Shown: positions 7,253 to 15,052 of the stretch, one piece after another
How positions within the stretch are numbered: position 1 is the stretch's first letter
Layout: each line of letters starts with the position of its first letter
From: Anaerolineae bacterium
GTDB lineage: Bacteria > Chloroflexota > Anaerolineae > Promineifilales > Promineifilaceae
Assembly: GCA_019637635.1 (NCBI GenBank)
Contig: JAHBVI010000070.1
Location: forward strand, 1-34,538
Direction of reading: 5' to 3'
Length of the DNA stretch: 34,538 nt
The notes under the pieces: generated by a model
Told to the model about the DNA's origin: nothing
The model's input: the letters and a program-made list of their open reading frames with translations, nothing else
The model's database searches: none
Program-made: the position numbers and the translations under genes

Positions 7253-8644
7253 TTACCGAACCTGGGCGCGGAGTTCGTCGAGCAGGGTGGCGACGTCGTA
7301 GGTGGGGTGGAGGTAGAGCAGGTCGAATAGTTCGACGGCTAAACGGACGACGCTGCGCATGGAGAAACGGCCGTGCCGCACCCCCATGGCCAGATGTTCC
7401 GCCGCCCCGCGCCGAATTTGTGCCTGCCGCTCTCCCGGTTCATAGCCGTATGCCTGGGCGTGGTAGACCAGGATGCGCTGCAAAAATTGGCCCACTTCTT
7501 GTGGGTCGGCGTCCGGTTCCAGGTTGAAGATGTCATCCTCGGCCAGCCAGTCGGCCAGGGGCAGCCGGTTGTCGCTGCGGGTGACGGTGAAGAGGAAAAA
7601 GAGGGATTGTCCCGGCCCATAGGCCATGGGGTAATGGCGCCAGCGGTGCTGCGGGAACTGCTCTTCGCGCAGTTTGTCTTGCTGCTCACGCAAGGCGGCA
7701 TAGATGACGGCCTGGAAAAAGAGGGTGGCTTTGGGGCGCTGATACGGCCGTAACAACGAATAACTCTCCGCCTCATCCACCAGCAAACAAAGGCCGCTGT
7801 AGCTGTTCAGCCGCGCCAGGGTGGAGACGGCCGTGAACAGATAGGCCATCTGCCGCGCATTTTCGCCAATGGTGTAAATAGAGGGGAATTTCACGTCGCG
7901 GGGCATCGCCTTGTTCATCAGCGTCACCCGCCGCCCACCCATCAGCCAGTTCAGCCAGGCCTGCCGCTGCCGCGACGAGGTGGTGTTGGCCATAGCCTGC
8001 AAACCCACGGTGAACGGGTCGTGGGTGGCCGGGGTCATTTCTTGTAATTGGGTGATGGTGTGGGGGTGGACGGCCGTTTTCAGCAGCAGCGGCTCCAGCC
8101 CCCGTTCGTCCGTATCTGGGTAGCGCAAATGGCGCATCGCTTCGCGGTAGATGGCAAAGGGGCGATGCGGCGGCAATTCTTGTAAATCCAGGCTGATGGC
8201 CGCCACCAGAAAGTTGCGGTTCAGCGCCTCCTGCGTGGTCAGTTCCACCAGGTGGCTTTTGCCGTAGCCGTATTCACCCACCACGGCCCGCACCGCGCCG
8301 CCGTGCTGGTGCGCCTGGTTCAGGCCGCGAATCAGGCTCTCCCGTTCTGCCTGCAAATTGATGGTCAGTTCCGGGACATGCTGCGCCGGGGCAATGCCCA
8401 CGCGCAAGGATTCGATCAACTGCCGCGCTTCCAACTGGTTTTGCGGCATCGGCGCGGGCTGGAAAGGGACGGCATAGGCCGGTCGCGGTTCGGCCAGAGG
8501 TTGCCCATCCCGTATAAATTCGCTGGCCGGCCGCCGGAAACGCAGCCCGTTTTCAAACCAGACCAGCCACTCCGAACCGTTGCGGTACACGGCCGTGACC
8601 TGCCCCTTCCCAAACTGCGGATGCTCTACCTGTTGTCCTATCAT
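7253..8644 (-). CDS. BrxD/DUF2791-type ATPase with N-terminal Tudor-like domain
   Basis: Residues 1-45 form a small beta domain (VEHPQFGKGQVTAVY) like the C-terminal Tudor/KOW-like tail of UvrD and PcrA helicases, which contacts RNA polymerase or DNA. The rest is a P-loop ATPase: Walker A GEYGYGKS at 123-130, Walker B LCLLVDEAE at 285-293, and a sensor strand FFLFTVTRSD. The GxYGxGKSH form and the shared WLMG motif (233-236) link it to the second ATPase encoded upstream and to DUF2791/BrxD proteins of BREX systems. Its ATG overlaps the stop of the toxin gene (ATGA), so the two are translationally coupled. The endonuclease-like gene follows after 5 bases. Function is inferred: an ATP-driven DNA-remodelling or loading component. 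Confidence 0.82.
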   Translation of the reverse strand: MIGQQVEHPQFGKGQVTAVYRNGSEWLVWFENGLRFRRPASEFIRDGQPLAEPRPAYAVPFQPAPMPQNQLEARQLIESLRVGIAPAQHVPELTINLQAERESLIRGLNQAHQHGGAVRAVVGEYGYGKSHLVELTTQEALNRNFLVAAISLDLQELPPHRPFAIYREAMRHLRYPDTDERGLEPLLLKTAVHPHTITQLQEMTPATHDPFTVGLQAMANTTSSRQRQAWLNWLMGGRRVTLMNKAMPRDVKFPSIYTIGENARQMAYLFTAVSTLARLNSYSGLCLLVDEAESYSLLRPYQRPKATLFFQAVIYAALREQQDKLREEQFPQHRWRHYPMAYGPGQSLFFLFTVTRSDNRLPLADWLAEDDIFNLEPDADPQEVGQFLQRILVYHAQAYGYEPGERQAQIRRGAAEHLAMGVRHGRFSMRSVVRLAVELFDLLYLHPTYDVATLLDELRAQVR

Positions 8645-9000
8645 GGCTCTGAGTCTAATTTGCTGAGTATATGGCGAAGCTGAACTGCAGAAATATCTGC
8701 CTGCTCGGTTTTAGAATAGACGGTGATCAATATGACCTGTTTTGGCGTCTGCAAGTAGTAGATTAACCGGTAGCCCGACCTTTTACCCTTTTGCAAATCA
8801 CGATTTTGTACTCGTACTTTGTAAATTGTATAGCCAACGCCGGGCACTTGATCGCCAGGAAAATTACCAACCTGTATTGCATCAATGACAGGTTGAATGT
8901 CTGAACGAATGTGACGGTACTTTTTGGATAAGGCGCGGAGATTACGTTTGAATTCGGCTGTATATCGGAGTTCGATGGCGGATTCTACGGCCGTACTCAT
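8641..9000 (-). CDS. RelE/ParE-superfamily toxin
   Basis: This 119-residue protein matches the RelE/ParE fold: an N-terminal ELRYTAEFKRNLRALSKKY helix region, YKVRVQNRDLQKGK in the middle strands, and GYRLIYYL followed by ITVYSKTEQADIS near the C-terminus. Ribosome-dependent mRNA interferases of this superfamily carry basic and tyrosine residues at such positions; whether this one cuts mRNA or poisons gyrase cannot be told. Its start overlaps the antitoxin stop (ATGA), typical of a two-gene toxin-antitoxin unit with the antitoxin first. Its own stop overlaps the start of the following ATPase. The pair is inserted between the two BrxD-type ATPase genes and is visibly more AT-rich than both. 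Confidence 0.85.
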   Translation of the reverse strand: MSTAVESAIELRYTAEFKRNLRALSKKYRHIRSDIQPVIDAIQVGNFPGDQVPGVGYTIYKVRVQNRDLQKGKRSGYRLIYYLQTPKQVILITVYSKTEQADISAVQLRHILSKLDSEP

Positions 9001-9215
9001 TCCGCATCAATCCCGTCCCAAAGCTCATTGATAGAAAAGGTTTCGTTATGCATAGCTTCCTGCCAACCCTGGTAAAAACTATCCACAGCTGGCTTGAGTG
9101 TCACGCTCTCCCTGTATACTCGCACGATATTCAAAAGCGCTGGTAAATACTCACCGGGGGTAGCTTCAATTTCTTGATACAGCCGCTCTTTATATGTGAT
9201 TTGATATTCTGCCAT
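8997..9215 (-). CDS. Antitoxin partner of the RelE-like toxin
   Basis: A 72-residue acidic protein lies directly before the RelE-like toxin and overlaps its start by four bases. It opens with a short YQITYKERLYQEIEA segment and ends in NELWDGIDAE, an ending I recognise from small antitoxins next to RelE-like toxins in cyanobacteria and Chloroflexota. No standard DNA-binding fold is clear. I chose ATG 9215 because an extended -10 box and an inverted repeat lie just upstream; a longer frame from 9254 would run through that control region and nearly reach the ATPase stop at 9258. Confidence 0.72.
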   Translation of the reverse strand: MAEYQITYKERLYQEIEATPGEYLPALLNIVRVYRESVTLKPAVDSFYQGWQEAMHNETFSINELWDGIDAE

Positions 9216-9222
9216 AACTTCG

Positions 9223-9231
9223 ATTATATCA
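9223..9231 (-). promoter_or_regulatory. Extended -10 promoter element before the antitoxin gene
   Basis: On the minus strand the sequence TGATATAAT lies seven bases before the antitoxin ATG. It is a TG-n-TATAAT extended -10 box with no good -35 at 17 bases. It suggests that the toxin-antitoxin pair has its own internal promoter and a near-leaderless transcript. Confidence 0.5.
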
Positions 9232-9235
9232 CGGT

Positions 9236-9255
9236 CATGAGAACACCGTCTCATG
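9236..9255. promoter_or_regulatory. Inverted repeat upstream of the toxin-antitoxin pair, probable operator
   Basis: CATGAGA at 9236-9242 and TCTCATG at 9249-9255 are perfect 7-base arms with a 6-base spacer. They lie between the ATPase stop and the internal -10 box, where a toxin-antitoxin complex would be expected to bind for autorepression. Confidence 0.55.
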
Positions 9256-9257
9256 GT

Positions 9258-10544
9258 TCAATAGGGTGGCGTCTCGCCGCCGGACAGTTCGTCAATCTGG
9301 CCGCGCAGGAGGGCCTGGGCTTCGACTTCGGTGATGGTGTGTTCGTCGCCATGATGTTGGCGAGAGAGTTCCACCACAAAGGATTTCACAAAGAGACGGC
9401 GGTGGCTGATGTCCAGGAATACGTCGCGGGCGACGTTGGCCAGGATGACGGCGTTGGCCCGCTGGATGGCATGGTCGAGTTGGGTCTCGAAGGCGGTTTC
9501 GTAGATGGGGATGAGCTTTTCGCCAATGGCCAGCATCAGGTCATCTTCGTTCAGATCGAGGTTGTCCAGACTGATGAGGGGGCTGAAGTGGTTGGCGCGG
9601 CTGAAATGGCCGGGGGCGCGCACCCGCTGTTGCAGCGCCGGGTATTTGGGCACGGTGTCATTGACAAATTGGGGCGGCACGGCGTAGACAAACATGGCGC
9701 CGGGCAAATCTTCGCGGGTGCGGTCAATCACTTCACGCAGGGTGTCGGTGGCTAATTTTTCCGCCTTGCCGCCCACGGAGGCCATGCGGTCTACTTCGTC
9801 GAAGAGCAGGATGAGGCCGCTAAAGCTGAGGGCGCGGATGACCTGGCAAAGGGAGCGCAACATGCGGAAGGCGTTGGGTTTATTGATTTTGCCGGTGACG
9901 CCGATTTCGCGCAGGGTTTTGGTGTCGTCGGGGCTGGTCGTTTCGCCCATCAGCCAACGGCCGAGCGCGTCCAGCCGCTCGTCGTTATCACGGATGAGGG
10001 CGTCAAAGGTGGCGAGTACGGCCGTCTGGTAGGCCGGACTGTCTACGGCCGTAGCCTCCACCGTATCCACCAGCCCCCGGTACAACGGGTTAGTCAACGT
10101 CTCCAGGCTCAACGGGCCGCCCACCACTCGCCGCAGCGCCCCTTCCAGAAAGCGAGTCAGCCCCGTTTCATCGCTGATCGCCTCGTCCGATTCATGCCAA
10201 ATGATGTGCTGGGCGACGGCTTCATATACCTTTTTCTGGTCGTCGTAAGGGGTTTCCACCGGGCTGAGGTCCACTTTGGCCACGACAAAGTTGCGTTCCC
10301 AGGCGATGTCCCGCAGGCAGTAGAGGAAGTGGGATTTGCCGCTGCCGTAGTCGCCAATAACCATTTTGTAAGCCGCGCCGCCATCCTGCAAATAAGACGA
10401 CAGGTAGAATTGATCCAGCGCCGCCAGCAAGGATTGGTTGCCCACGTTGAAATGCTGCACCCCACGCGGCGGCGGTGTGCCAAAACTGCCTAAAATCTCC
10501 ATGATGTTTCGTGCCAGGGGACGAGAGAGAGTCGCTTCGCTCAT
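9258..10544 (-). CDS. BrxD/DUF2791-type ATPase
   Basis: This 428-residue protein is a P-loop ATPase with Walker A GDYGSGKS at 64-71, Walker B LILLFDEVDRM at 244-254 and a following strand MFVYAVPPQF. The GxYGxGKSH form, the WLMG motif at 197-200 and overall length place it with DUF2791/BrxD proteins, ATP-binding components of BREX-type phage defence. It is a paralog of the ATPase encoded at 7253-8644 but lacks its N-terminal Tudor-like domain. The two presumably work as a pair with the Lhr-like helicase. It follows the 274-residue coiled-coil gene after a 67-base gap filled by a perfect hairpin. No membrane segment is seen. The biochemical role of the family is not established to my knowledge. 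Confidence 0.83.
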   Translation of the reverse strand: MSEATLSRPLARNIMEILGSFGTPPPRGVQHFNVGNQSLLAALDQFYLSSYLQDGGAAYKMVIGDYGSGKSHFLYCLRDIAWERNFVVAKVDLSPVETPYDDQKKVYEAVAQHIIWHESDEAISDETGLTRFLEGALRRVVGGPLSLETLTNPLYRGLVDTVEATAVDSPAYQTAVLATFDALIRDNDERLDALGRWLMGETTSPDDTKTLREIGVTGKINKPNAFRMLRSLCQVIRALSFSGLILLFDEVDRMASVGGKAEKLATDTLREVIDRTREDLPGAMFVYAVPPQFVNDTVPKYPALQQRVRAPGHFSRANHFSPLISLDNLDLNEDDLMLAIGEKLIPIYETAFETQLDHAIQRANAVILANVARDVFLDISHRRLFVKSFVVELSRQHHGDEHTITEVEAQALLRGQIDELSGGETPPY

Positions 10545-10552
10545 ATTGAATT

Positions 10553-10609
10553 ATGAATTAGGAATTATGAATTATGAAGCGTCTTCATAATTCATAATTC
10601 CTAATTCAT
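10553..10609. repeat. Perfect 27-base inverted repeat with 3-base loop
   Basis: Arms at 10553-10579 and 10583-10609 are exact reverse complements built from ATTATGAATT-type words, with loop CGT. It fills the gap between the 274-residue protein gene and the first ATPase gene. Transcribed, it would form a long AU-rich stem that could attenuate readthrough or protect RNA ends. Related words occur at 25100-25140. Confidence 0.9.
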
Positions 10610-10611
10610 CC

Positions 10612-11436
10612 TTACTCAAAGGTGATGTCGCTGTAGTAGTTGCCGTCTACGGCCGTGCGCGGCAGCCAGATGGCGCGGCTGGCCTGTTCGGCCTGGCTTT
10701 TGGTAGCCACACCCAGGCGGAAGGGGGTCTCCCCCTGTTCCTGCGCCAGCACCAGGTCGCGCACAAACAGCACTCGTTCATAATCTTTGAAAGTGCTGCG
10801 CGAGGGGGCGTTCCAGAAGCGGGCATTTTGCCGGTTCATGGTCAGTTGGGCATACACTTCCACGATGTTGATGCGCCCGCCCGACGGCCGTTGCTTGCGT
10901 TTATCCATACAATCCTGCCACGCCTTTTGCAGGTCGGGCAAAAAGCTGCTCTCCAGTTGGCGGTTGACAATGCGTTTCACCTGCTGGTCATACGCTTTGA
11001 GGATGCCGGTGAGGGAGAGGGGGATGGGGTTGGTGAGTGGTTCACGGCCGTACAACCACTGCCCTTTACGCGAGGCCATCTCAATTTTGAAGGTCAGGTC
11101 GCCGACGGTTAATATGGGGGGACGGCCGTCTACCGTTTCGCCGCGTCGGGCAAACGCTTCACGCAAATCTTTGGCAAAATCAAAGGCCAGGTCGTCTAGC
11201 GCCTGTTGGGTGGCAGCGGCGAAGGTGGACACGGCCGTAGCCAGCGTCTCATTGTCCACTTCGGCAGCGGCGGCTTCCAGTTTCAGCAGCGCCTTGTGCA
11301 TGGGCAGGGCGTCGGCTTTATTCTCAGAGGCCAGTTTCACGGCCGTGTTCAAAGCGGCCACAGCCGTTTTTAACGCCTTAAAGTTTGGCTCCAACTCCCT
11401 CTGGGCAGCGGTCAATTGTGCCAGCACTTCTTGCAT
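10612..11436 (-). CDS. Conserved-looking coiled-coil protein, first gene of the defence operon
   Basis: I do not recognise this 274-residue protein. Residues 1-90 are Ala/Leu/Glu/Lys-rich and strongly helical, probably coiled coil. The rest is mixed: a strand pair around ILTVGDLTFKIE (about 106-117), a YGREPLTNPIPLSL segment, a basic helix with KAWQDCMDKRKQRP, and a C-terminal part with DYERVLFVRDLVLAQEQGE. No catalytic motif, signal peptide or membrane segment is visible. It has a good AGGAGA ribosome binding site and the palindrome GCGATTTAGCTAAATCGC just upstream. Being the first gene before two BrxD-type ATPases, it probably encodes a dedicated partner, perhaps a DNA-recognition or scaffold subunit; that is inference from position only. 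Confidence 0.75.
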   Translation of the reverse strand: MQEVLAQLTAAQRELEPNFKALKTAVAALNTAVKLASENKADALPMHKALLKLEAAAAEVDNETLATAVSTFAAATQQALDDLAFDFAKDLREAFARRGETVDGRPPILTVGDLTFKIEMASRKGQWLYGREPLTNPIPLSLTGILKAYDQQVKRIVNRQLESSFLPDLQKAWQDCMDKRKQRPSGGRINIVEVYAQLTMNRQNARFWNAPSRSTFKDYERVLFVRDLVLAQEQGETPFRLGVATKSQAEQASRAIWLPRTAVDGNYYSDITFE

Positions 11437-11456
11437 ACGTTCACTTCTCCTGTGAT

Positions 11457-11474
11457 GCGATTTAGCTAAATCGC
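11457..11474. promoter_or_regulatory. 18-base perfect palindrome, probable operator of the defence operon
   Basis: GCGATTTAGCTAAATCGC is a perfect palindrome 21 bases before the start of the 274-residue protein gene. Its centre TTTAGCTAAA contains the same TTAGCTAA octamer as the twin sites at 5169-5185. I found no other TTAGCTAA by eye. Confidence 0.55.
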
Positions 11475-11475
11475 C

Positions 11476-11799
11476 TTACTCTTCGCCGGGGCTGACGGAG
11501 GCGTAGCCAATGCCAATGACCCCCAAGCCGACTGCGCCCAAGATGGCTACCACAAAAATAATCAGGGCAATGATGCCAATTATGAGCGTCAGGACAAACC
11601 CAACGCCGTCGCTGCTACCTTCTGGCACTACAGTTTCTTCTTCAGTGTGTTCGTGGTCATCTTCATGCTGGTAGGACACGGCCGTACCGTCTTGTTTGCC
11701 GCCGTCGTTGCTCAGGGCAAATACGGCCGTCGGCGCCACCACCGCTGCCAAAAGCACAAATACCATGATCAATCGCCACAATTTTCCAGTTTGCATCAC
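11476..11799 (-). CDS. Small membrane protein with His/Glu-rich loop
   Basis: This 107-residue protein has an N-terminal hydrophobic segment (about residues 8-28, ending VFALS, a possible signal peptide), an acidic stretch with HEDDHEHTEEE near 45-55 that could bind metal, and one strong C-terminal membrane segment (about 68-98) rich in Ile, Val and Gly. The short tail is ASVSPGEE. It matches no family I know. A GGAAGGAG ribosome binding site lies 10 bases before GTG 11799 and 13 before ATG 11796, so GTG is slightly preferred. It ends just before the palindrome at 11457-11474, upstream of the defence operon on the same strand; a functional link is not shown. Confidence 0.7.
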   Translation of the reverse strand: MMQTGKLWRLIMVFVLLAAVVAPTAVFALSNDGGKQDGTAVSYQHEDDHEHTEEETVVPEGSSDGVGFVLTLIIGIIALIIFVVAILGAVGLGVIGIGYASVSPGEE

Positions 11800-12248
11800 C
11801 GATTAAATTCTCCTTCCGTGAAAATTGGCACAATTATAGTGCAGGGGAGGTGGTTTTCAAAAGAGAAGATTGTGGGCTTTCGCTCCCCTCAGGTCGGTTT
11901 CTGGCCGTGCCAGCGTTAGGACAGCATCGGTCGAACAGCTACCAGGTTTATTCCCTCCATATGGGCATATGTCTGCTGCCTGTTCCCACTTTCCTCCCCT
12001 TTTCGGGACTTGACAAAGCTTGTCCGCAGCCATGAAATGGTCCAAGGTGATGCAGTGATTACGGCCGTCGTGCTGATCGGGTTGGGGGCGTCACTGAGAG
12101 CGCCCAGGCCGTTGAACATATGGCCAGGGCTTAAAGAAGCGCGGAACGAGGATTCGGCTACGTGCATAAAGTAGGGCAATTGTCGCAGCATGAGCGGCCG
12201 AGAAAGTCACATAAAGCTGCTCCTCTCTCCATGTTCTTACGAAACGTT
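11800..12248. other. 449-base gap without a recognisable gene
   Basis: No convincing coding sequence is seen. The longest frame is 91 codons on the minus strand (11916-12191); it has no recognisable family, and its composition does not look coding. The stretch contains one ACGGCCGT (about 12061), the nested palindrome CATATGGGCATATG (about 11959) and the leader of the small membrane protein gene. It may be eroded coding sequence downstream of the STAND regulator. Confidence 0.5.
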
Positions 12249-14915
12249 TCAGTTGCCTGCCACTTTCTCATAGGTACGCACCCAGGAGCCAACTTCAATA
12301 TGCCAGTAGTGCCCCAGCCTCTTGAGGATTACCTCGCTCTCTCGCGCCAGGCGAAGACCCTCCGACAGGTTACCCCGTGCCTGCTCAAGCCGCGCGAGAT
12401 GGAACAGAATCATGCCGCGCAACTCATCTGTACCCGATGCCTCGGCCAACGCCTGTGCCTGCTGCCAGGCAGCCTTCGCTTCCTCAAAAATCTCCTGGGC
12501 CAGCCACCATTCCCCCCACCACCTGAGGGCCGTAAATTTGTCCCACACCTGCCCTGCCCGCAAGGCCAGGTCTAGACCTTCCCGCAGATACACCTCAGCG
12601 TGCCCATAATCCTGTTCCCCTAGAAAAATGGCTCCCAGATTGGCTAGCGCATAGCTCAAATTCGCCGGGTGGTTGATGGTACGAGCCATAGACACGGCTC
12701 GCTGTAAATGCTTTTTGGCCGCGTCAAGCTTCCCCTGCTCACGAGCTACCTCCCCCAAGCAAGTTGAGATGAAAATCATCATCTCATTCAAGCTGATAGT
12801 TTCAGCCAGTTCCATACCGGCCTGAAAATAGGTTTCAGCCTGGGCAAATTGCCCCTGACTCTGAGCCATTACCCCTAAATCATGCAGGGCATTCATCTCT
12901 CCCCGCCGGTTGCCGCTCTGGCGCGCCAGGGCAAGCGCTTCCTGGTAATAGGCCTCAGCGCGTTGCCACCGGCCGCGATGGTAGGCCAGGGAACCAAGAC
13001 GAATGAGCAGGTTGCCAACGCGATAAGAATCACCCACCTGCTGCGCCAGTTGGTAGGCTTCCTGTAAATATGCCTCAACCTGCTCATAATCTCCCCGGCT
13101 CACGGCCACCACTTTCCCCAGCAGGCTTAAGATGTCGCTGCAGTTTCTCAGATCCTCGCTTTGCCGGGCCAGGGTCAAAGCTTCTTGTAGCTCTGCTTCT
13201 GCCTGGACAAACTGGCCTTGTTCCGTATATACGGCCGCCAGGTTGTAGAGCAAGCCGCTGCGTAGAGACGCGTCAGCCTCGGGTTCGGTCAGGGACAGGG
13301 CTGTTTGCAAGCGTATCTCAGCCTGGCCATAATCGGCCTGGATATAGGCCTGATGGGCATAATGGGACAGGATGAAGGCAGTCTGGACGTTGTGGCCATT
13401 AGCCTGGGCCATTTGCAGCGCCTGCTCCAGGTGTCGTTCCGCTATCTGGTGCAGGCCGCGCGCTTCCAGAAATGGGTAGAGGCGGTTGATCCCTTCGATT
13501 AAATGGATGTCTAGCTTATGTTCAAAGGCTGACTGGAAAGCAGCGACGATGCCGCTTGTCTCCTGGACGAGCCCGACGTAATCGAATTCGTGTTGGCGCA
13601 CATAGCCCCCGTAATAGATGACCATGCGGGCAAACAGTGCTTTCTCGCCAATTTTTTCGCGGGCATAATCACGTAACAAAGGGTGCAGGCTGTAACGATG
13701 GTGGCCCTCCGCGCGCACCAACGACAACTGGACTAATTCGCGCAGGCGGGCGGCGGCCGTTTCCGGGGCCACTTCTATTACCGCCGCCACAGCCTCCACG
13801 CTGAAGCTGTCGCCGCCAAAGACGCCCAATGACGTGAACAAGGTCTGCTGGTCAGCAGACAGGGCCTGAAAGCTGGTATCAACAGAGAGGCGTACATTCC
13901 GGTCTTCACCCCGGTTTAGTTCATCAAGGCGGGCCTCTTGCCGGCGGATTTGGACCAGCAGGTCAGCAACTTTCAGTTGGGGAGAGTAGGCCAGGCGGGC
14001 GGCGACAATAGCGAGCGCCAGGGGCAGGTGGCCTAACAACTCTGCCACTTCTAACAGCTCTGCCTGATGCTGGCGCGCTCTTGTTTTACCCATGAGGCTG
14101 GCAAACAGGGTGAAGGCATGACCGCTTTCGCGGGTAAACGGACGTATCTCGAACCGTTTCAGGCCATCGGCTGCGGCTAAATCATGGCGGGTGGTGATGA
14201 CCACGGCCGTTTTGCCCGTGCTAGGTGGCAGTAGATGTGCTAACTGCTGGCTGCTTTGGGCGTCATCCAGGATAACAAGCGCCCGTTTGTGCGCCAGAAT
14301 GCCGCGCACCAGGGCACTGCGGCTCTTTACATCCGTCTGTCCGCTTACGTCGTGGTTATAGGTCTGGGCAAACTGGCTCAAGATGGTCATCGTATCCGAG
14401 GCAGCCAGGTTGGCCCACAGCACGCCATCTGGAAAATGAGGTTTTAACTGGTAAGCCAGGTGAGCGGCGACGGCCGTTTTGCCCACGCCGCCCATTCCCT
14501 GTAAGTTGCACACGTTAACAAACGCCCCTTGCAGCAATACCTCTTTCAGTTGAGCCAGTGTTTGCTCACGGCCGACAAAATAGGGTAGGTCAGAAATGGC
14601 CTGGAAGGGTGGTGGTTCCGTTTGTAACCAGGGTGTTAACAGGGCGATGTCCTCGACGGCCGTGACCGTCTGCCGCAGCTCGGCCACGCTTGGGTGCTGA
14701 GCCGCTTGTAGGAGCCTGCTTGTTTCACTTTCATCCAGGTGAAGGACGGCCGCTAAAATCACCAATCCCTGCCACTGCTGCGGCTTCTGCACTCGCCCCT
14801 TCAGCCAGTTGGCAACCGTTCGTTTGGGTAGACCAGACAGGGCCGCCAGTTGGCCACGAGAATAACGTGAGCGTTCCACGTACTCACCTAACACATCGGC
14901 TAACGTCTCTTGCAT
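12249..14915 (-). CDS. HTH-STAND (NB-ARC)-TPR regulator
   Basis: This 888-residue protein has three parts. An N-terminal helix-turn-helix (about residues 1-60; SRGQLAALSGLPKRTVANWL) resembles XRE-type domains. A STAND NTPase domain follows: FVGRE near 113, P-loop GMGGVGKT at 140-147, Walker B ALVILDD and GHLPLAL as the GLPL-like motif. The C-terminal half is a long array of TPR-like repeats, with A-x-x-Y-x-x-A-L-x-L-A patterns such as RAEAYYQEALALARQ. Such proteins act as signal-dependent ATPase switches, often transcriptional regulators and sometimes defence sensors. I chose ATG 14915 because the HTH begins there; frames from 15005 or 14960 add up to 30 basic residues without family character. 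It is divergent from the exported-protein block at 15053, which it might control. Confidence 0.85.
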   Translation of the reverse strand: MQETLADVLGEYVERSRYSRGQLAALSGLPKRTVANWLKGRVQKPQQWQGLVILAAVLHLDESETSRLLQAAQHPSVAELRQTVTAVEDIALLTPWLQTEPPPFQAISDLPYFVGREQTLAQLKEVLLQGAFVNVCNLQGMGGVGKTAVAAHLAYQLKPHFPDGVLWANLAASDTMTILSQFAQTYNHDVSGQTDVKSRSALVRGILAHKRALVILDDAQSSQQLAHLLPPSTGKTAVVITTRHDLAAADGLKRFEIRPFTRESGHAFTLFASLMGKTRARQHQAELLEVAELLGHLPLALAIVAARLAYSPQLKVADLLVQIRRQEARLDELNRGEDRNVRLSVDTSFQALSADQQTLFTSLGVFGGDSFSVEAVAAVIEVAPETAAARLRELVQLSLVRAEGHHRYSLHPLLRDYAREKIGEKALFARMVIYYGGYVRQHEFDYVGLVQETSGIVAAFQSAFEHKLDIHLIEGINRLYPFLEARGLHQIAERHLEQALQMAQANGHNVQTAFILSHYAHQAYIQADYGQAEIRLQTALSLTEPEADASLRSGLLYNLAAVYTEQGQFVQAEAELQEALTLARQSEDLRNCSDILSLLGKVVAVSRGDYEQVEAYLQEAYQLAQQVGDSYRVGNLLIRLGSLAYHRGRWQRAEAYYQEALALARQSGNRRGEMNALHDLGVMAQSQGQFAQAETYFQAGMELAETISLNEMMIFISTCLGEVAREQGKLDAAKKHLQRAVSMARTINHPANLSYALANLGAIFLGEQDYGHAEVYLREGLDLALRAGQVWDKFTALRWWGEWWLAQEIFEEAKAAWQQAQALAEASGTDELRGMILFHLARLEQARGNLSEGLRLARESEVILKRLGHYWHIEVGSWVRTYEKVAGN

Positions 14916-15052
14916 CGTTCTTCTTTTCAATTTTGGCCCAATTTGGATCCAGAATTTCATTGGCAAGCTGGCTAAGATTTTAAGGGAAAGCGTCTCGTGG
15001 GGCAACAGAGATTGGGACTGCGTTCGATATATTCAAAGGAAGGTAAGGAAAT

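Noticed and set aside
9174..9755. 193-codon plus-strand frame across the ATPase and antitoxin genes
   Set aside because: It runs antisense through the end of the ATPase gene and the toxin-antitoxin control region without motifs.
3045..11436. Calling the island a standard BREX system
   Set aside because: No PglZ phosphatase, PglX methyltransferase, BrxC/PglY or BrxL/PglW is encoded; the methyltransferase present is a small beta-class enzyme.
10787..11455. 222-codon open frame on the plus strand opposite the coiled-coil protein gene
   Set aside because: It is Ser/Ala/Arg-rich antisense shadow of a better gene with ribosome site and operon context; no motif is visible.
11916..12191. 91-codon minus-strand frame as a gene
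   Set aside because: No family, no clear coding composition, and weak initiation signals; left as part of a gene-free gap.
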